Source of the DNA: Phycisphaera sp. TMED9
Lineage (GTDB): Bacteria; Planctomycetota; Phycisphaerae; Phycisphaerales; SM1A02
NCBI GenBank assembly: GCA_002167845.2
Contig: NHBO02000067.1
Coordinates: forward strand, 82,782-114,941
Direction of reading: 5' to 3'
DNA: 32,160 bases
Part shown: positions 1 to 8,915 of the stretch, piece after piece
Position numbering within the stretch: the first letter of the stretch is position 1
Layout of the letters: the number at the start of each line of letters is the position of its first letter
Position numbers and translations under genes: made by a program
Notes under the pieces: model-generated
Told to the model about the DNA's origin: nothing
Databases searched by the model: none
What the model saw: only the letters and a program-made list of their open reading frames with translations

Positions 1-929
1 TCCACGGGAAAACCCCGGGGCAGCACCTCGGGTCGATCATTGAACCAGCTCACCAGCCAGCGAAATGCATCCACCAGCCGCGGCCCGGGGCGATTGAACA
101 TCGCATTGCCGTCGACCATGACCACGGCGTTGGGATCACCGCCGGCCACCGCCGGCAGTGCATTCCACCAGTCCGCGGCCTGCAACGCTGGAAGATCGCG
201 ACGAATCGCGGCCAGGTCATACCCACACGGACAGATGATGATCCGCTCGGGTTGCGCCGCCACGATGTCCTCCGGCGTCACTTGCCGGCTCTTGGACCCC
301 ACGGTGTTGAGGGAATGGGTTCCGCCCGCCTCTTCGATGAGCCCCGGCGTCCAGTGGCCGCCGACGAACGGCGGATCCGTCCATTCGAGAAAGAGGGTTT
401 CGGGACCGGGGATGTACTGGTTCACGAAGTCGACCGCCGACCAGTAGCCGTCTCGCGCCCGAACCACTGCGACCTCCGACTCCTGTTCCAGACCCACCGC
501 GGATCCAACCTTCAGAAAATCGTCGAAGACGTCCATCAACGTCTTCGGATCAAGGCTCACGATCGCCGGCGGATCGTCCATTCCGGCGGCGATCGCTCGA
601 ACCGTCGCAAGATCGATCGAGCAGACATCGCAGAGATCCTGAGTGAGAATGACATCGGGCTTCAGTGAGCGGAGCAGGTCTGCGTCGAGGTGATACAGGC
701 TGGCCGACGCCGAAACCTCGCCGTCCCCTCCGTTCAGCGCCGCCCGGACCTCGGCATCGATCTCGGCGCTCGAAGTCGCCGTGGTGCGGGCCGCGGTGAG
801 TATCGGCCGGTCGGCGATCGACCCGGGGAAGTCGCATTCATGGCTGCGACCGACGAGCAACGACTCCCCGCCGATGGAGCAGAGGACTTCGGTCGCGGAG
901 GGAAGCAGGCTGATCACTCGGGGAGGCAT
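1..929 (-). CDS. Cobalamin-binding-type periplasmic-binding-fold protein (BtuF-like), 3' end outside the window
   Basis: The reading frame starts at an ATG (929-927) and stays open to the left edge, so about 309 residues are present and the C-terminus is missing. The N-terminus MPPRVISLLPSATEVLCSIG followed by GRSHECDFP, and the later LTQDLCDVC segment, are typical of the periplasmic-binding-protein-2 family members annotated as cobalamin-binding proteins (BtuF/FecB fold). Such proteins bind corrinoids or iron chelates for ABC import. The conserved fold begins at residue 4 and there is no signal peptide; an in-frame stop at 1046-1044 and no other ATG between exclude a longer ATG-started form. 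It may therefore act in the cytoplasm or be exported by another route. No clear Shine-Dalgarno sequence precedes the start. No permease or ATPase is visible beside it. The family call is firm, the ligand is inferred. Confidence 0.8.
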   Translation of the reverse strand, partial: MPPRVISLLPSATEVLCSIGGESLLVGRSHECDFPGSIADRPILTAARTTATSSAEIDAEVRAALNGGDGEVSASASLYHLDADLLRSLKPDVILTQDLCDVCSIDLATVRAIAAGMDDPPAIVSLDPKTLMDVFDDFLKVGSAVGLEQESEVAVVRARDGYWSAVDFVNQYIPGPETLFLEWTDPPFVGGHWTPGLIEEAGGTHSLNTVGSKSRQVTPEDIVAAQPERIIICPCGYDLAAIRRDLPALQAADWWNALPAVAGGDPNAVVMVDGNAMFNRPGPRLVDAFRWLVSWFNDRPEVLPRGFPV

Positions 930-1054
930 CGGTGCATGGTACGAGCCGAGAACCGGAACACCCGCGGTTCTTCGGAAAAAGACTCGGCGACGAAGACGGG
1001 GTCGCCCGGAGAATCGCCACGACCTCCTGCCCCGTTCACGAGTTCATGGCGGAG

Positions 1055-2812
1055 TCAGGCCTCGGCTGACGTGGAATCCAGCCCCGTCCCGAGTTCGACG
1101 GCGTACCGCAGTCGCAATGGCGACTCCTTCGTGATCGTCATGGCCCCCGAAGCTCCACCACCTTCGAAGGCGCGACGACCGAACGGATTCGCCGCGAGCA
1201 GACCGTACTTCCGGGCATGCCACCAGGTTGGATGGCGGAGATTGCCATCCGCCTCGGTCACCCGAACCCGGACCAGACGTCCGTCGATCGGCCCCTCGGC
1301 GACGATCGACTTCGACCGCCGCCCCCAGCAATCTCCATCGAGGAGGCCCTCGGCATTTTCGAGCCGCCCGAGGGCCTGCGGCCCATCGACTCGAAGCGTC
1401 GGCGCCAACCTCAGGGCGAATGTTCCTTCCTTCGTATCGCCGAGAACCATCGTCTCGGCGACCGGCGTCAATTCGATGTCCACATCGATTCTTCTCTTCA
1501 AGGGCGTCGCGGCGAATCGCATGGTCCTCGATTCCACCGCGACCCGACGATCACCGGCCATCCAGTCGGCGCCGAACCGGAGACTGTCCCCCTCGGCCAC
1601 GACATTTCGAACCACCACCCGACAGTTCTCGTCATGCCAGAAGTCGTGGCCATCCACGTCACCGTGAGCGAACCAGAGGCCGCGGTGATGCGGGTGATCG
1701 TTCGATTCACCAGCCCGACGCTCGAACGGAAACGCCCTGACCGTGAGCCTCCCACCGGGAGCGTTCAGCGGGAAGACCGTGGGTGTCCGGTCTCCACTCC
1801 CCAAACGCACCGTCCCGAAGAGTTCACCACCCGCCCGAACGTCGAATTGACGAGGCGCTCGTCGACGGGGCGCGATCACCACCGGCAGTGGTTCATCACT
1901 CACCACGACCGAAGCCCGCCGGGACATCTCGTCCATCACCGCGCGTTGGTTCGCCAACGCCGACACCCGATGCCGGGGCGGCGAAGAGTGCGCCTCGAGC
2001 AGGACCATTCCCGCATAGCGGTCGCGCACGAGCATCTCGATCAGATCGACGTATGGATACCGTTCGTCACCGAGCTCCCTGACGTGAAGCGTTCCGCCAA
2101 AGTACGGGCGGAGCCGCTCGTAGCTTCGCTGCAATCCGTCACCTCGCAGATCGCGGGCGTTCGAGTTCCAGCAGACCCGCACCGCGGGATGGTCCGCGAT
2201 CTCGACGATTCGCTGGATGTGCCTGGGATCCGAACACTGCCCATGAACCTCCAACCGGAGTTCCTGTCCGAGATCCGCGGCCACCGGAGCGAGCTCCGAA
2301 AGACTCTGACCGATCTGCCGGATCGTCGTCGCCTGGTCGACGCCCTTGTGAAAGGAGTCCGGCTTGACCTTGACCCCCGACCCGCCGACCGATGCAGAGA
2401 GTTCGAGAAACGCGATCGTGGACCGCTTCGCCGCGGCGAGCCGATCCGGGTCAGGCGAATCAAAGCGTTCATCACTTCCGATTCCGACGATCGCCACCGG
2501 CGAATCGGCGAATCGTTTCCGGATCTCCCGCCGCTCTTCGGCACCCAGGTCACGCTCGACGCCGTGCCGATGAGTGGTTCGCAGTTCGAGCCCCTCGAGC
2601 CCGCTGGCTTCGCAGGCGACGAGGAGTTCCGGGAGCGAAAGATCTCTTCCCCAGAGATAGGTGACCATCCCGAAGGACAACGGTCGTGGCGATTCCGTGG
2701 TCGCGCCCGTGGCAGCCCGCGCCACCGCGGCGATCCCCGCTGGTCCCGCGACGAGCATGGCCGCGGACGTCGCCAGAAACTCGCGTCGATTCCGTTCCGA
2801 AATGTTCGGCAT
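1055..2812 (-). CDS. Tat-exported fusion of a sugar isomerase/epimerase-like TIM barrel with a DUF6807 (PmoA-like) domain
   Basis: This 585-residue protein has a twin-arginine signal (RNRREFLATSAA) and then two domains. Residues about 45-300 look like an AP-endonuclease-2/xylose-isomerase-type TIM barrel: strands such as SFGMVTYLWG, GLEGLELRTTH, LRLEVHGQCSD and GMVLLEAHSS supply the Glu and His residues that normally bind metal. Residues about 320-585 match DUF6807, recognised by DHPHHRGLWFAHGDVDGHDFW near residues 372-392. The ATG at 2812 is preceded by GGAG with a 6-nt spacer; a GTG four codons upstream (2824) is the alternative. The gene lies 37 nt downstream of the oxidoreductase gene and probably shares its transcript. 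These families co-occur in planctomycetes in sugar modification and glycoside catabolism; the substrate cannot be read from the sequence. The two domains are usually separate proteins, so the fusion is notable. Confidence 0.85.
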   Translation of the reverse strand: MPNISERNRREFLATSAAMLVAGPAGIAAVARAATGATTESPRPLSFGMVTYLWGRDLSLPELLVACEASGLEGLELRTTHRHGVERDLGAEERREIRKRFADSPVAIVGIGSDERFDSPDPDRLAAAKRSTIAFLELSASVGGSGVKVKPDSFHKGVDQATTIRQIGQSLSELAPVAADLGQELRLEVHGQCSDPRHIQRIVEIADHPAVRVCWNSNARDLRGDGLQRSYERLRPYFGGTLHVRELGDERYPYVDLIEMLVRDRYAGMVLLEAHSSPPRHRVSALANQRAVMDEMSRRASVVVSDEPLPVVIAPRRRAPRQFDVRAGGELFGTVRLGSGDRTPTVFPLNAPGGRLTVRAFPFERRAGESNDHPHHRGLWFAHGDVDGHDFWHDENCRVVVRNVVAEGDSLRFGADWMAGDRRVAVESRTMRFAATPLKRRIDVDIELTPVAETMVLGDTKEGTFALRLAPTLRVDGPQALGRLENAEGLLDGDCWGRRSKSIVAEGPIDGRLVRVRVTEADGNLRHPTWWHARKYGLLAANPFGRRAFEGGGASGAMTITKESPLRLRYAVELGTGLDSTSAEA

Positions 2813-2849
2813 GCGTGACTCCACCGTCGTCGCATCGTGGCGAGCGACG

Positions 2850-4361
2850 TCAGAAGGAATAGGGCTCGCGGCAGTTCCGGACGAGCATCGCGGTCGCTTC
2901 AGGGTCTCCGATGATCGTGTCTCCGGAAGCCTGGACTCGAAGCGGCCGGCCCAGCACCACCGGCGTGGCGGACAAGTCGACGGCGTTGGCGGTCAGGTGA
3001 GAACGCATTCGGTTCCATGCATCCGTCGCGATCGGGTCGTCGGCCCAGGCCACGTCGATCTCCGATGGCGTCGCGGCGTCACCGAGCTGGTGGGAGAGAA
3101 TTCCCAGATGGCAGAAGGCCGACGAGAGATGCCCCTCGACGATCGGCGCCGTCAGGATGGCCTCATCGTCGGCCCGCACCGCTTCGACGAAGTTCGCGAA
3201 GTGATCGCCGCCCCCCTTCCATTCCTGCTGTTTCTTTCCATCTCCATCGATGAAATCCGCCCAGGAGTACGAGTTGGAGATTCGAACCATTCCGTTCTCA
3301 CCATGAACGATGTTGCCGATGGACTGACCCTCGTAGCGGTCCATCTCCCACTTGCCTGACTGCGACGCCTTGTCCTTGGGCAGACCGCGGACTTCGAAGA
3401 CCAGAGGCGCTTCGCCGCAGTCGAAGATCGCCACCTGCGTGTTCGGCGAGTCACCGGCATCCTGGTAACCGAGACGCCCACCGACCGACGCCACCGCATT
3501 CGGCATCGCACCTTGATCCAACGCCCACCGGGCGATGTCCATCTGATGAATGCCCTGGTTTCCAAGGTCACCGTTGCCGGTCGCGAGATTCCAGTGCCAG
3601 TCGTAGTGGAGCTGCCGTCGATCCAGCGGCTGATAGGCCACCGGCCCGAGCCAACGGTCGTAATCGATCGACGATGGAACGAACTTCGGCCCGGTGTCCG
3701 CCCCGATCGATCGACGCGGCTTGTAGCAAAGTCCACGGGAACAATGCACTTTCCCGAGACCGCCGGAGTGCACGAAGTCGATCGCGGACCGAACACTCGA
3801 TGCCGATCGCCCCTGAGTGCCGCTGGCGCAGATGCGACCATTCCGCTTCGCGGCGTCGACGATCCGCTGCCCTTCCTCGACCACGTGGGAGACGGGCTTT
3901 TCGCAATAGACGTGCTTGCCGGCATCGAGCGCCCAGCATGCCAGCATCGAATGCGTGTGATTCGGCGTGGCGATGGAGATCACGTCGATGTCGTCGCGGT
4001 CGAGCAGCGTGCGAACATCGCCGGTGGTTTCGACTTCGAACGCCGGGCGGTTCTTCCCGCCGGCGGCGCATTCCGCCGCTCGCCTGTCCAGAACATCCGA
4101 ATCGACGTCGCAGAGCGCGACCACACGAACCCCCGGCAACCGGGCGAACCCCATGGTGTGGTTCCAACCTCGACCGCGAAGCCCGACCACCGCGACTCGA
4201 AGATCGTCCGAAGACCCCGAAGGCGGAGTCGCCTTGGACTCCGGTTCCGGCGGCGCGCTCTGTGCGGCGGCGGGGCTTTGGGATGGAAGGATCGCCCCGG
4301 CGGCTCCCACCGCGGTGGCGGCGATGAACTCGCGACGGCTCGGTATGGAAGGCTTCTTCAT
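2850..4361 (-). CDS. Tat-exported Gfo/Idh/MocA-family NAD(P)-dependent oxidoreductase
   Basis: A 503-residue protein with a twin-arginine signal (SRREFIAATAVGAAGA) and a low-complexity Pro/Ser linker to about residue 52. The Rossmann domain starts at LRVAVVGLRGRG (residues 54-65), followed by LCDVD and the family signature CEKPVSH (153-159), whose Lys is catalytic. The second half carries WHWNLATGNGDLGNQGIHQM (256-274), with His272 and Asp275 where this family places its active-site His and Asp; this segment is very characteristic of planctomycete members. Family members oxidise or reduce sugar or polyol hydroxyls using a tightly held nucleotide, which fits export in folded form by Tat. It is followed after 37 nt by the TIM-barrel/DUF6807 gene, so the two probably act on the same sugar. 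A GAGGA lies directly before the ATG but is too close to be an ideal ribosome site. Confidence 0.92.
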   Translation of the reverse strand: MKKPSIPSRREFIAATAVGAAGAILPSQSPAAAQSAPPEPESKATPPSGSSDDLRVAVVGLRGRGWNHTMGFARLPGVRVVALCDVDSDVLDRRAAECAAGGKNRPAFEVETTGDVRTLLDRDDIDVISIATPNHTHSMLACWALDAGKHVYCEKPVSHVVEEGQRIVDAAKRNGRICASGTQGRSASSVRSAIDFVHSGGLGKVHCSRGLCYKPRRSIGADTGPKFVPSSIDYDRWLGPVAYQPLDRRQLHYDWHWNLATGNGDLGNQGIHQMDIARWALDQGAMPNAVASVGGRLGYQDAGDSPNTQVAIFDCGEAPLVFEVRGLPKDKASQSGKWEMDRYEGQSIGNIVHGENGMVRISNSYSWADFIDGDGKKQQEWKGGGDHFANFVEAVRADDEAILTAPIVEGHLSSAFCHLGILSHQLGDAATPSEIDVAWADDPIATDAWNRMRSHLTANAVDLSATPVVLGRPLRVQASGDTIIGDPEATAMLVRNCREPYSF

Positions 4362-4385
4362 TCCTCGACGGTACCGAAACGAGGC

Positions 4386-4401
4386 CGGCCCGCAAGGGCC
4401 G
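4386..4401. terminator. Candidate hairpin between the RND operon and the oxidoreductase gene
   Basis: A perfect 6-bp GC stem, CGGCCC/GGGCCG, closes a 4-nt loop (GCAA on the plus strand). It lies 47 nt past the stop of the RND pump gene and 25 nt before the oxidoreductase start. Position and stability suit an intercistronic terminator or transcript-end stabiliser. No T-run follows on the minus strand, so a canonical intrinsic terminator is not supported. Confidence 0.35.
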
Positions 4402-4447
4402 ATTCACGAATCATGCCGAATACCCGTCAACCTTCAACGTGGAGGGA

Positions 4448-7400
4448 TCAGAGAGGATTCTCGGGCGGCTTGGAACCCGCCGGCAAATCGTCTCCCCGCA
4501 CGCCGAAGATGCGCTCGCGGGCGAATTCGACCACGATGTAGATCACGGGAACCACCAGCAGACTGAGGAAGGTCGACGCGATCATGCCGCCGAAGACCGT
4601 CGTGCCGATCGAATGCCTCGCATTCGCGCCCGGTCCGGTCGCGACCACCAGCGGAACGACGCCGAGAATGAAGGCGAACGCGGTCATGAGAATGGGCCGA
4701 AGCCGGAGGCGAACCGCTTCCATGGCCGCTTCCACGATTCCCCATCCGTCTTCGCGCAATGTCTTGGCGAATTCCACGATCAGAATCGCGTTCTTCGCTG
4801 CCAGACCCACGAGCATCAACAAGCCTATCTGACCGTAGACGTCCAACGGAAGCTCGCGAATGTCCAAGGCGATCAGCGCGCCGAGCACCGCGAGCGGAAC
4901 CGACAGGAGAATGACGAAGGGCATCGCCCAGCTCTCATAGAGGGCGGCCAGCACGAGGAAGATCGTGATCAGCGAAAGACCGAAGATCATCGGCGCGATG
5001 CTCCCGACCTTCTCCTGCTGATAGACCGTACCCGTCCATTGGTAGCCCCAGCCGTTGGGCGCGAGAACCTCGTCGGCGGCCTTCATCATCGCGATCACCG
5101 CTTCACCACCGGACTTGCCCTTCGCCGGCCCGCCGATGACCTGGGCCGACTCGAAGAGGTTGTAGTGGGCGATGTTCATGGGCCCGGCATCCTGCTCGAG
5201 CTTCACGAACTGCGAAAGCGGGATCTGATCACCCTGCTTGTTGGCGACCCGCAGTTCCAGGATGTCCTCGAAGGTCATCCGATCCGCGCCCTCGGCCTGC
5301 AGGTTCACCTGATAGACCTGATTGAATTTGTTCCAGTTGTTGACGTAGTAGCCGCCGAGATGGACCTGAAGCGTCTGGAACACGTCAGAGATCTCGAGGC
5401 CCAGCCGCGTGGCTTCCACACGGTCGATGTCGAGATTGACCTGCGGAACATCGGTCTTGAAGTCACAGAGGAGCTTCCCGATTTCCGGCATCGCTTCCGC
5501 CTTCTCGACGAACTCCAAGGTCGCCGCGAGCAACGCATCGGATCCCTGACCGAGTTGGTCGAGGATCTCGAACTGGAATCCACCCGTCGAACCAAGCCCG
5601 GGGATCGCCGGCGGGTTGATCGGGATGCAGGTCGCGCCGTCGACGGCAAGCAGGTCCTTGAACGACTTCTGGATGATTCCGGGGACCTGTTCGTCCACCA
5701 CGGTTCGCTCGGCGAAAGGATCGAGGATCGCGAAGACCACACCAGTCGCCGAATCCGCGTAGGCGTCCAGGAAGTTGTAGCCCGAGACCGTGTTCACGTA
5801 CTGAACACCCGGGGTGTCCAGCAGGATGTCGGCCGCACTGGCACAGGCTTCTTCCGTTCTCTCGAGCGATGAACCGCTCGGAAGCGCCACGAAGACGAAG
5901 AACCAGCCCTGGTCTTCTTCGGGCACGAAGCCGGTCGGCGTCTCCTTGAACCGATTGAAAGTGAACAGGATCAGCACTGCGAATGCAATGAGCACCGCCC
6001 ACCACAGCTTCCGACCCAGCATGCCGACGAAACGGCTGAACCCACCGGAGACCGAATCAAAGGCGTCGTTGAAGATCCGGAACGGCTTGGCTCGATCTTC
6101 TCGCGAAGTGTGGCGAAGCAGCACGCCCGACAGCGCCGGGCTGAGACTCAACGAGTTGAACGCGGAGATCGCGACGGAGAATGCGATGGTCAACGCGAAC
6201 TGGTTGTAGAGCTGGCCGGCGATGCCGGGCATGAACGCGGTCGGCACGAAGACCGCGAGCAGCACCGCCGTGGTCGCGACGATCGGCGGCGTGACTTCCT
6301 TCATCGCGGCGATCGCCGCATCTCGACGACTCAGCCCCGCCTCCAACTGTCTTTCCACGTTCTCCACCACGACGATCGCGTCATCCACCACCAATCCAAC
6401 CGCCAGGACCAGGCCGAGCAACGTGAGCGTGTTGATGGAGAAGCCGAAGGCGGCGAGAACGGCGAACGTCGCCACGAGTGAGACCGGAATCGCGATGATC
6501 GGAATGATCGTCGTTCGCCAGCTCTGGAGGAACACGAAGACGACGATGACCACCAACCCGATCGCTTCGAGCAGCGTCACGACGAGGTCCGACATGCTGT
6601 CCTTGACGAAGTCGGTGCTGTCGTAGGTGATGAGCGCCTTGACGCCGTCGGGGAACCTTCCCTTCTTCTCCATCTCCGCGATCAGTTCCTGGATCTGGTT
6701 GCTGAGCTGGATCGCGTTCGCGCCGGATCGCTGGAAGATTCCCAGAAGCGCCGTCGGGTTGTTCTGATAGGTCGTCGATGAGGCATACGACTCGGCGCCG
6801 AGTTCCACCCGGCCGATGTCCTTGATCTGGACGACTCCGCCGTCGCGAACCGCGACCACGATGTCATTGAAGTCCTCGGCGTTCTTCAACTGGCCCAGAG
6901 TGGTCAACTGATAGGTGAAAGCCATCGATTCCGGCATCGGCGGCGCGCCGACCTGCCCCGCCGCGACGTCGACGTTCTGGGCCTTGACGGCGTTGACCAC
7001 GTCGTTCGGGGTCACCCCGATCGAGGCCATCTTGTCCGGATCGAGCCAGATGCGGATCGAGTACTCGAGCAGGCCGAAGTTGGTCACCTGCCCCGCGCCG
7101 GGAAGGCGATTGAGCGCATCGACCATGTTGATCTGCGCCCAGTTCCCGAGAAAGGCACTGTCGTAGTTGCCGGTGGTGTCGTGGAGGGTGAGCAGACAGG
7201 TGATGTCCGTCTCGGCCTTGTTGATCGACACGCCCGACCGCTGGGTGACTTCGGGCAACTGCCCGATGGCGGTCTGCACCTTGTTCTGAATGTCGACCGC
7301 GGCGATGTCGACGTCGTACCCGACTTCGAAGGTCACCGTGATGGCGCTCGCGCCGTTGGACGTCGAGTTGCTGGAGATGTAGATCATCCCCTCGACGCCG

Positions 7401-7609
7401 TTGATCTGCTGCTCGAGCGGCGTGGTGATCACCCGCGCCACCACCTCCGCGCTGGAGCCGGGATATCCGGCGGTGACCTGGACCGTCGGCGGAACGATCG
7501 GTGGGAACAACGAGATTGGAAGCGTGAAGATCGAGACCAGACCGACCACGACCATGAGGATCGCGATCGAACTGGCGAAGATCGGGCGGGCGATGAAGAA
7601 ACGAGTCAC
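4448..7609 (-). CDS. RND multidrug efflux pump, inner-membrane HAE1-type permease (AcrB/MexB-like)
   Basis: At 1053 residues this is full length for a hydrophobe/amphiphile efflux RND pump. It starts MTRFFIARPIFASSIAILMV, giving TM1 at the N-terminus as in AcrB. TM4 carries the proton-relay pair in GLVVDDAIVVVENVER (Asp409/Asp410), and TM10 has the partner Lys in GLAAKNAILIVEF (about Lys939). Two large periplasmic loops follow TM1 and TM7. The pump takes substrates from the periplasm or membrane and passes them to the outer-membrane channel, driven by protons. The GTG start (7609) is preceded by GGAGT at a good distance. It is the last gene of a three-gene operon, 34 nt after the adaptor gene. 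The substrate is unknown; the closest functional analogues expel drugs, solvents and detergents. Confidence 0.95.
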   Translation of the reverse strand: MTRFFIARPIFASSIAILMVVVGLVSIFTLPISLFPPIVPPTVQVTAGYPGSSAEVVARVITTPLEQQINGVEGMIYISSNSTSNGASAITVTFEVGYDVDIAAVDIQNKVQTAIGQLPEVTQRSGVSINKAETDITCLLTLHDTTGNYDSAFLGNWAQINMVDALNRLPGAGQVTNFGLLEYSIRIWLDPDKMASIGVTPNDVVNAVKAQNVDVAAGQVGAPPMPESMAFTYQLTTLGQLKNAEDFNDIVVAVRDGGVVQIKDIGRVELGAESYASSTTYQNNPTALLGIFQRSGANAIQLSNQIQELIAEMEKKGRFPDGVKALITYDSTDFVKDSMSDLVVTLLEAIGLVVIVVFVFLQSWRTTIIPIIAIPVSLVATFAVLAAFGFSINTLTLLGLVLAVGLVVDDAIVVVENVERQLEAGLSRRDAAIAAMKEVTPPIVATTAVLLAVFVPTAFMPGIAGQLYNQFALTIAFSVAISAFNSLSLSPALSGVLLRHTSREDRAKPFRIFNDAFDSVSGGFSRFVGMLGRKLWWAVLIAFAVLILFTFNRFKETPTGFVPEEDQGWFFVFVALPSGSSLERTEEACASAADILLDTPGVQYVNTVSGYNFLDAYADSATGVVFAILDPFAERTVVDEQVPGIIQKSFKDLLAVDGATCIPINPPAIPGLGSTGGFQFEILDQLGQGSDALLAATLEFVEKAEAMPEIGKLLCDFKTDVPQVNLDIDRVEATRLGLEISDVFQTLQVHLGGYYVNNWNKFNQVYQVNLQAEGADRMTFEDILELRVANKQGDQIPLSQFVKLEQDAGPMNIAHYNLFESAQVIGGPAKGKSGGEAVIAMMKAADEVLAPNGWGYQWTGTVYQQEKVGSIAPMIFGLSLITIFLVLAALYESWAMPFVILLSVPLAVLGALIALDIRELPLDVYGQIGLLMLVGLAAKNAILIVEFAKTLREDGWGIVEAAMEAVRLRLRPILMTAFAFILGVVPLVVATGPGANARHSIGTTVFGGMIASTFLSLLVVPVIYIVVEFARERIFGVRGDDLPAGSKPPENPL

Positions 7610-7643
7610 GCGTCACTCCGAGTCTGGATGAACCGATGCTGAT

Positions 7644-8915
7644 TCACTTGGTGCCGTTCTCATGGCCGGTCGCGGCCGACGGCTCGACGCCGTGCTTCGC
7701 GGTATGGGTCTGGGCGGGATGGCGGCCACCCTTGGTCTGGTTCGACTTGGCCGACTTCTTCTCGGCGACTTCCTTCCGCCAGGCGTCCAGCGACAAGGTC
7801 TTGGACCGAACCGCGACGTCGGTCTTCAGACTGTAGGGATTGCCCTCGACGACCACTGGAATCCCGGGCTCGAGACCCGTGACCACCCGGAGCTCCTTCC
7901 ACTGGGGACCGAGCGTGACGTTCGCTCGGACGAGTTTTTCGTCCTTGACCGTCCAGACGTAGGCCTGCTGAGGCTCGCTCTGGATCGCTTCCACCGGAAC
8001 GACGACCTGGTCCTTCATGGTTCCGAGGTCGACCTCGACTTCCGCGAACAACCCCGGGACCAGTTTCAGATCGGTGTTCGGGAACGATGCCCGGGCGATG
8101 AAGGTCGAACTGTCGACCGCCGCTTCGTTGTCGACGAGGTCGACGTCGCCTTCGAAGGTCATGGTGGTCCGGATCCCCTCAACCGTGACCTTGACGCCGA
8201 CCTTGGTCGATGGCCAGGCGGCGAGATAGTCGGGAAGTTCGGTGCCCGCGGGCTGGAAGACCACCCGCATCGGATCCAGATCGACCAGCACTGCGAGGTT
8301 CTGGTTGATTGCGGGGCCGACGAGATTGCCGACGTCGACGAGCCGCCGACCGATCCGTCCCGCGAACGGAGCCGTCACCTCGGTGTATCCGAGATTGATC
8401 CGCGCATTGATGAGTTCGGCTTCCGTGACCTGCATTTGAGCGGCCGCCGACGCGAGATTCGACCGGTATTGATCGAAGTCCTGGGCCGAAATCGCACCCG
8501 ATGACACCAACGGCTCGTTCCGGGTGAATTCGCTTCGGGCGAAGTCGAATGCGGCCTCCGCCGCACGCAACTGCCCCTGAGCCTCGAGCACGTTCGCTTC
8601 GTAGGGCGGCTGCTCGATCACGAAGAGCGTCTCGCCCGCGGTGACCGAGGTTCCTTCTTCGAAGAGCCGCTCCATCAGGAAGCCTTCGACTCTGGCTTCG
8701 AGCGTGACCTGTTGAATCGCCTCGGTGTTTCCGGGATACCGACGCAGGTCCGGGACGTCCATCTTCTCGGAATCGACCGAGGTGACCGGAACCGCCGGAG
8801 CCTTGGGAGCGGCCTGAGCAGTTCGGCGACCACAACCATTCGCCAACATCGCCGCGGAGAGCCCGGCGGCGACCACGCCTCCAAGGGTGATTCTTTCGAG
8901 TCTCATCATCTTCAT
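7644..8915 (-). CDS. RND periplasmic adaptor (membrane fusion protein), probable lipoprotein
   Basis: This 423-residue protein links the RND pump to the outer-membrane channel. The N-terminus MKMMRLERITLGGVVAAGLS leads to AAMLANGC, a plausible though imperfect lipobox at about residues 22-28. The barrel-sandwich half VTLEARVEGFL and FEEGTSVTAGETLFVIEQPP flank an alpha-hairpin (about residues 80-155, rich in Ala, Glu and Gln), and the return half is GYTEVTAPFAGRIGRR. A beta-barrel and membrane-proximal domain follow, ending in a Lys/His-rich tail. The ATG (8915-8913) overlaps the TGA of the upstream channel gene as ATGA and has GGAGG 7 nt upstream, which decides this start over a longer frame and suggests translational coupling. 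It belongs to the HlyD/AcrA family. Confidence 0.93.
   Translation of the reverse strand: MKMMRLERITLGGVVAAGLSAAMLANGCGRRTAQAAPKAPAVPVTSVDSEKMDVPDLRRYPGNTEAIQQVTLEARVEGFLMERLFEEGTSVTAGETLFVIEQPPYEANVLEAQGQLRAAEAAFDFARSEFTRNEPLVSSGAISAQDFDQYRSNLASAAAQMQVTEAELINARINLGYTEVTAPFAGRIGRRLVDVGNLVGPAINQNLAVLVDLDPMRVVFQPAGTELPDYLAAWPSTKVGVKVTVEGIRTTMTFEGDVDLVDNEAAVDSSTFIARASFPNTDLKLVPGLFAEVEVDLGTMKDQVVVPVEAIQSEPQQAYVWTVKDEKLVRANVTLGPQWKELRVVTGLEPGIPVVVEGNPYSLKTDVAVRSKTLSLDAWRKEVAEKKSAKSNQTKGGRHPAQTHTAKHGVEPSAATGHENGTK

Noticed and set aside
1217-2818. A long open frame on the plus strand opposite the TIM-barrel/DUF6807 gene
   Set aside because: Its translation is Arg/Pro/His-rich and has no recognisable domain, while the minus-strand frame has a signal peptide and two clear domains. 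It is a GC-rich antisense shadow.
4439-5872. A long plus-strand open frame opposite the RND pump gene
   Set aside because: The RND pump frame has full-length homology landmarks including the proton-relay residues; the antisense frame is charged, repetitive and without motifs.
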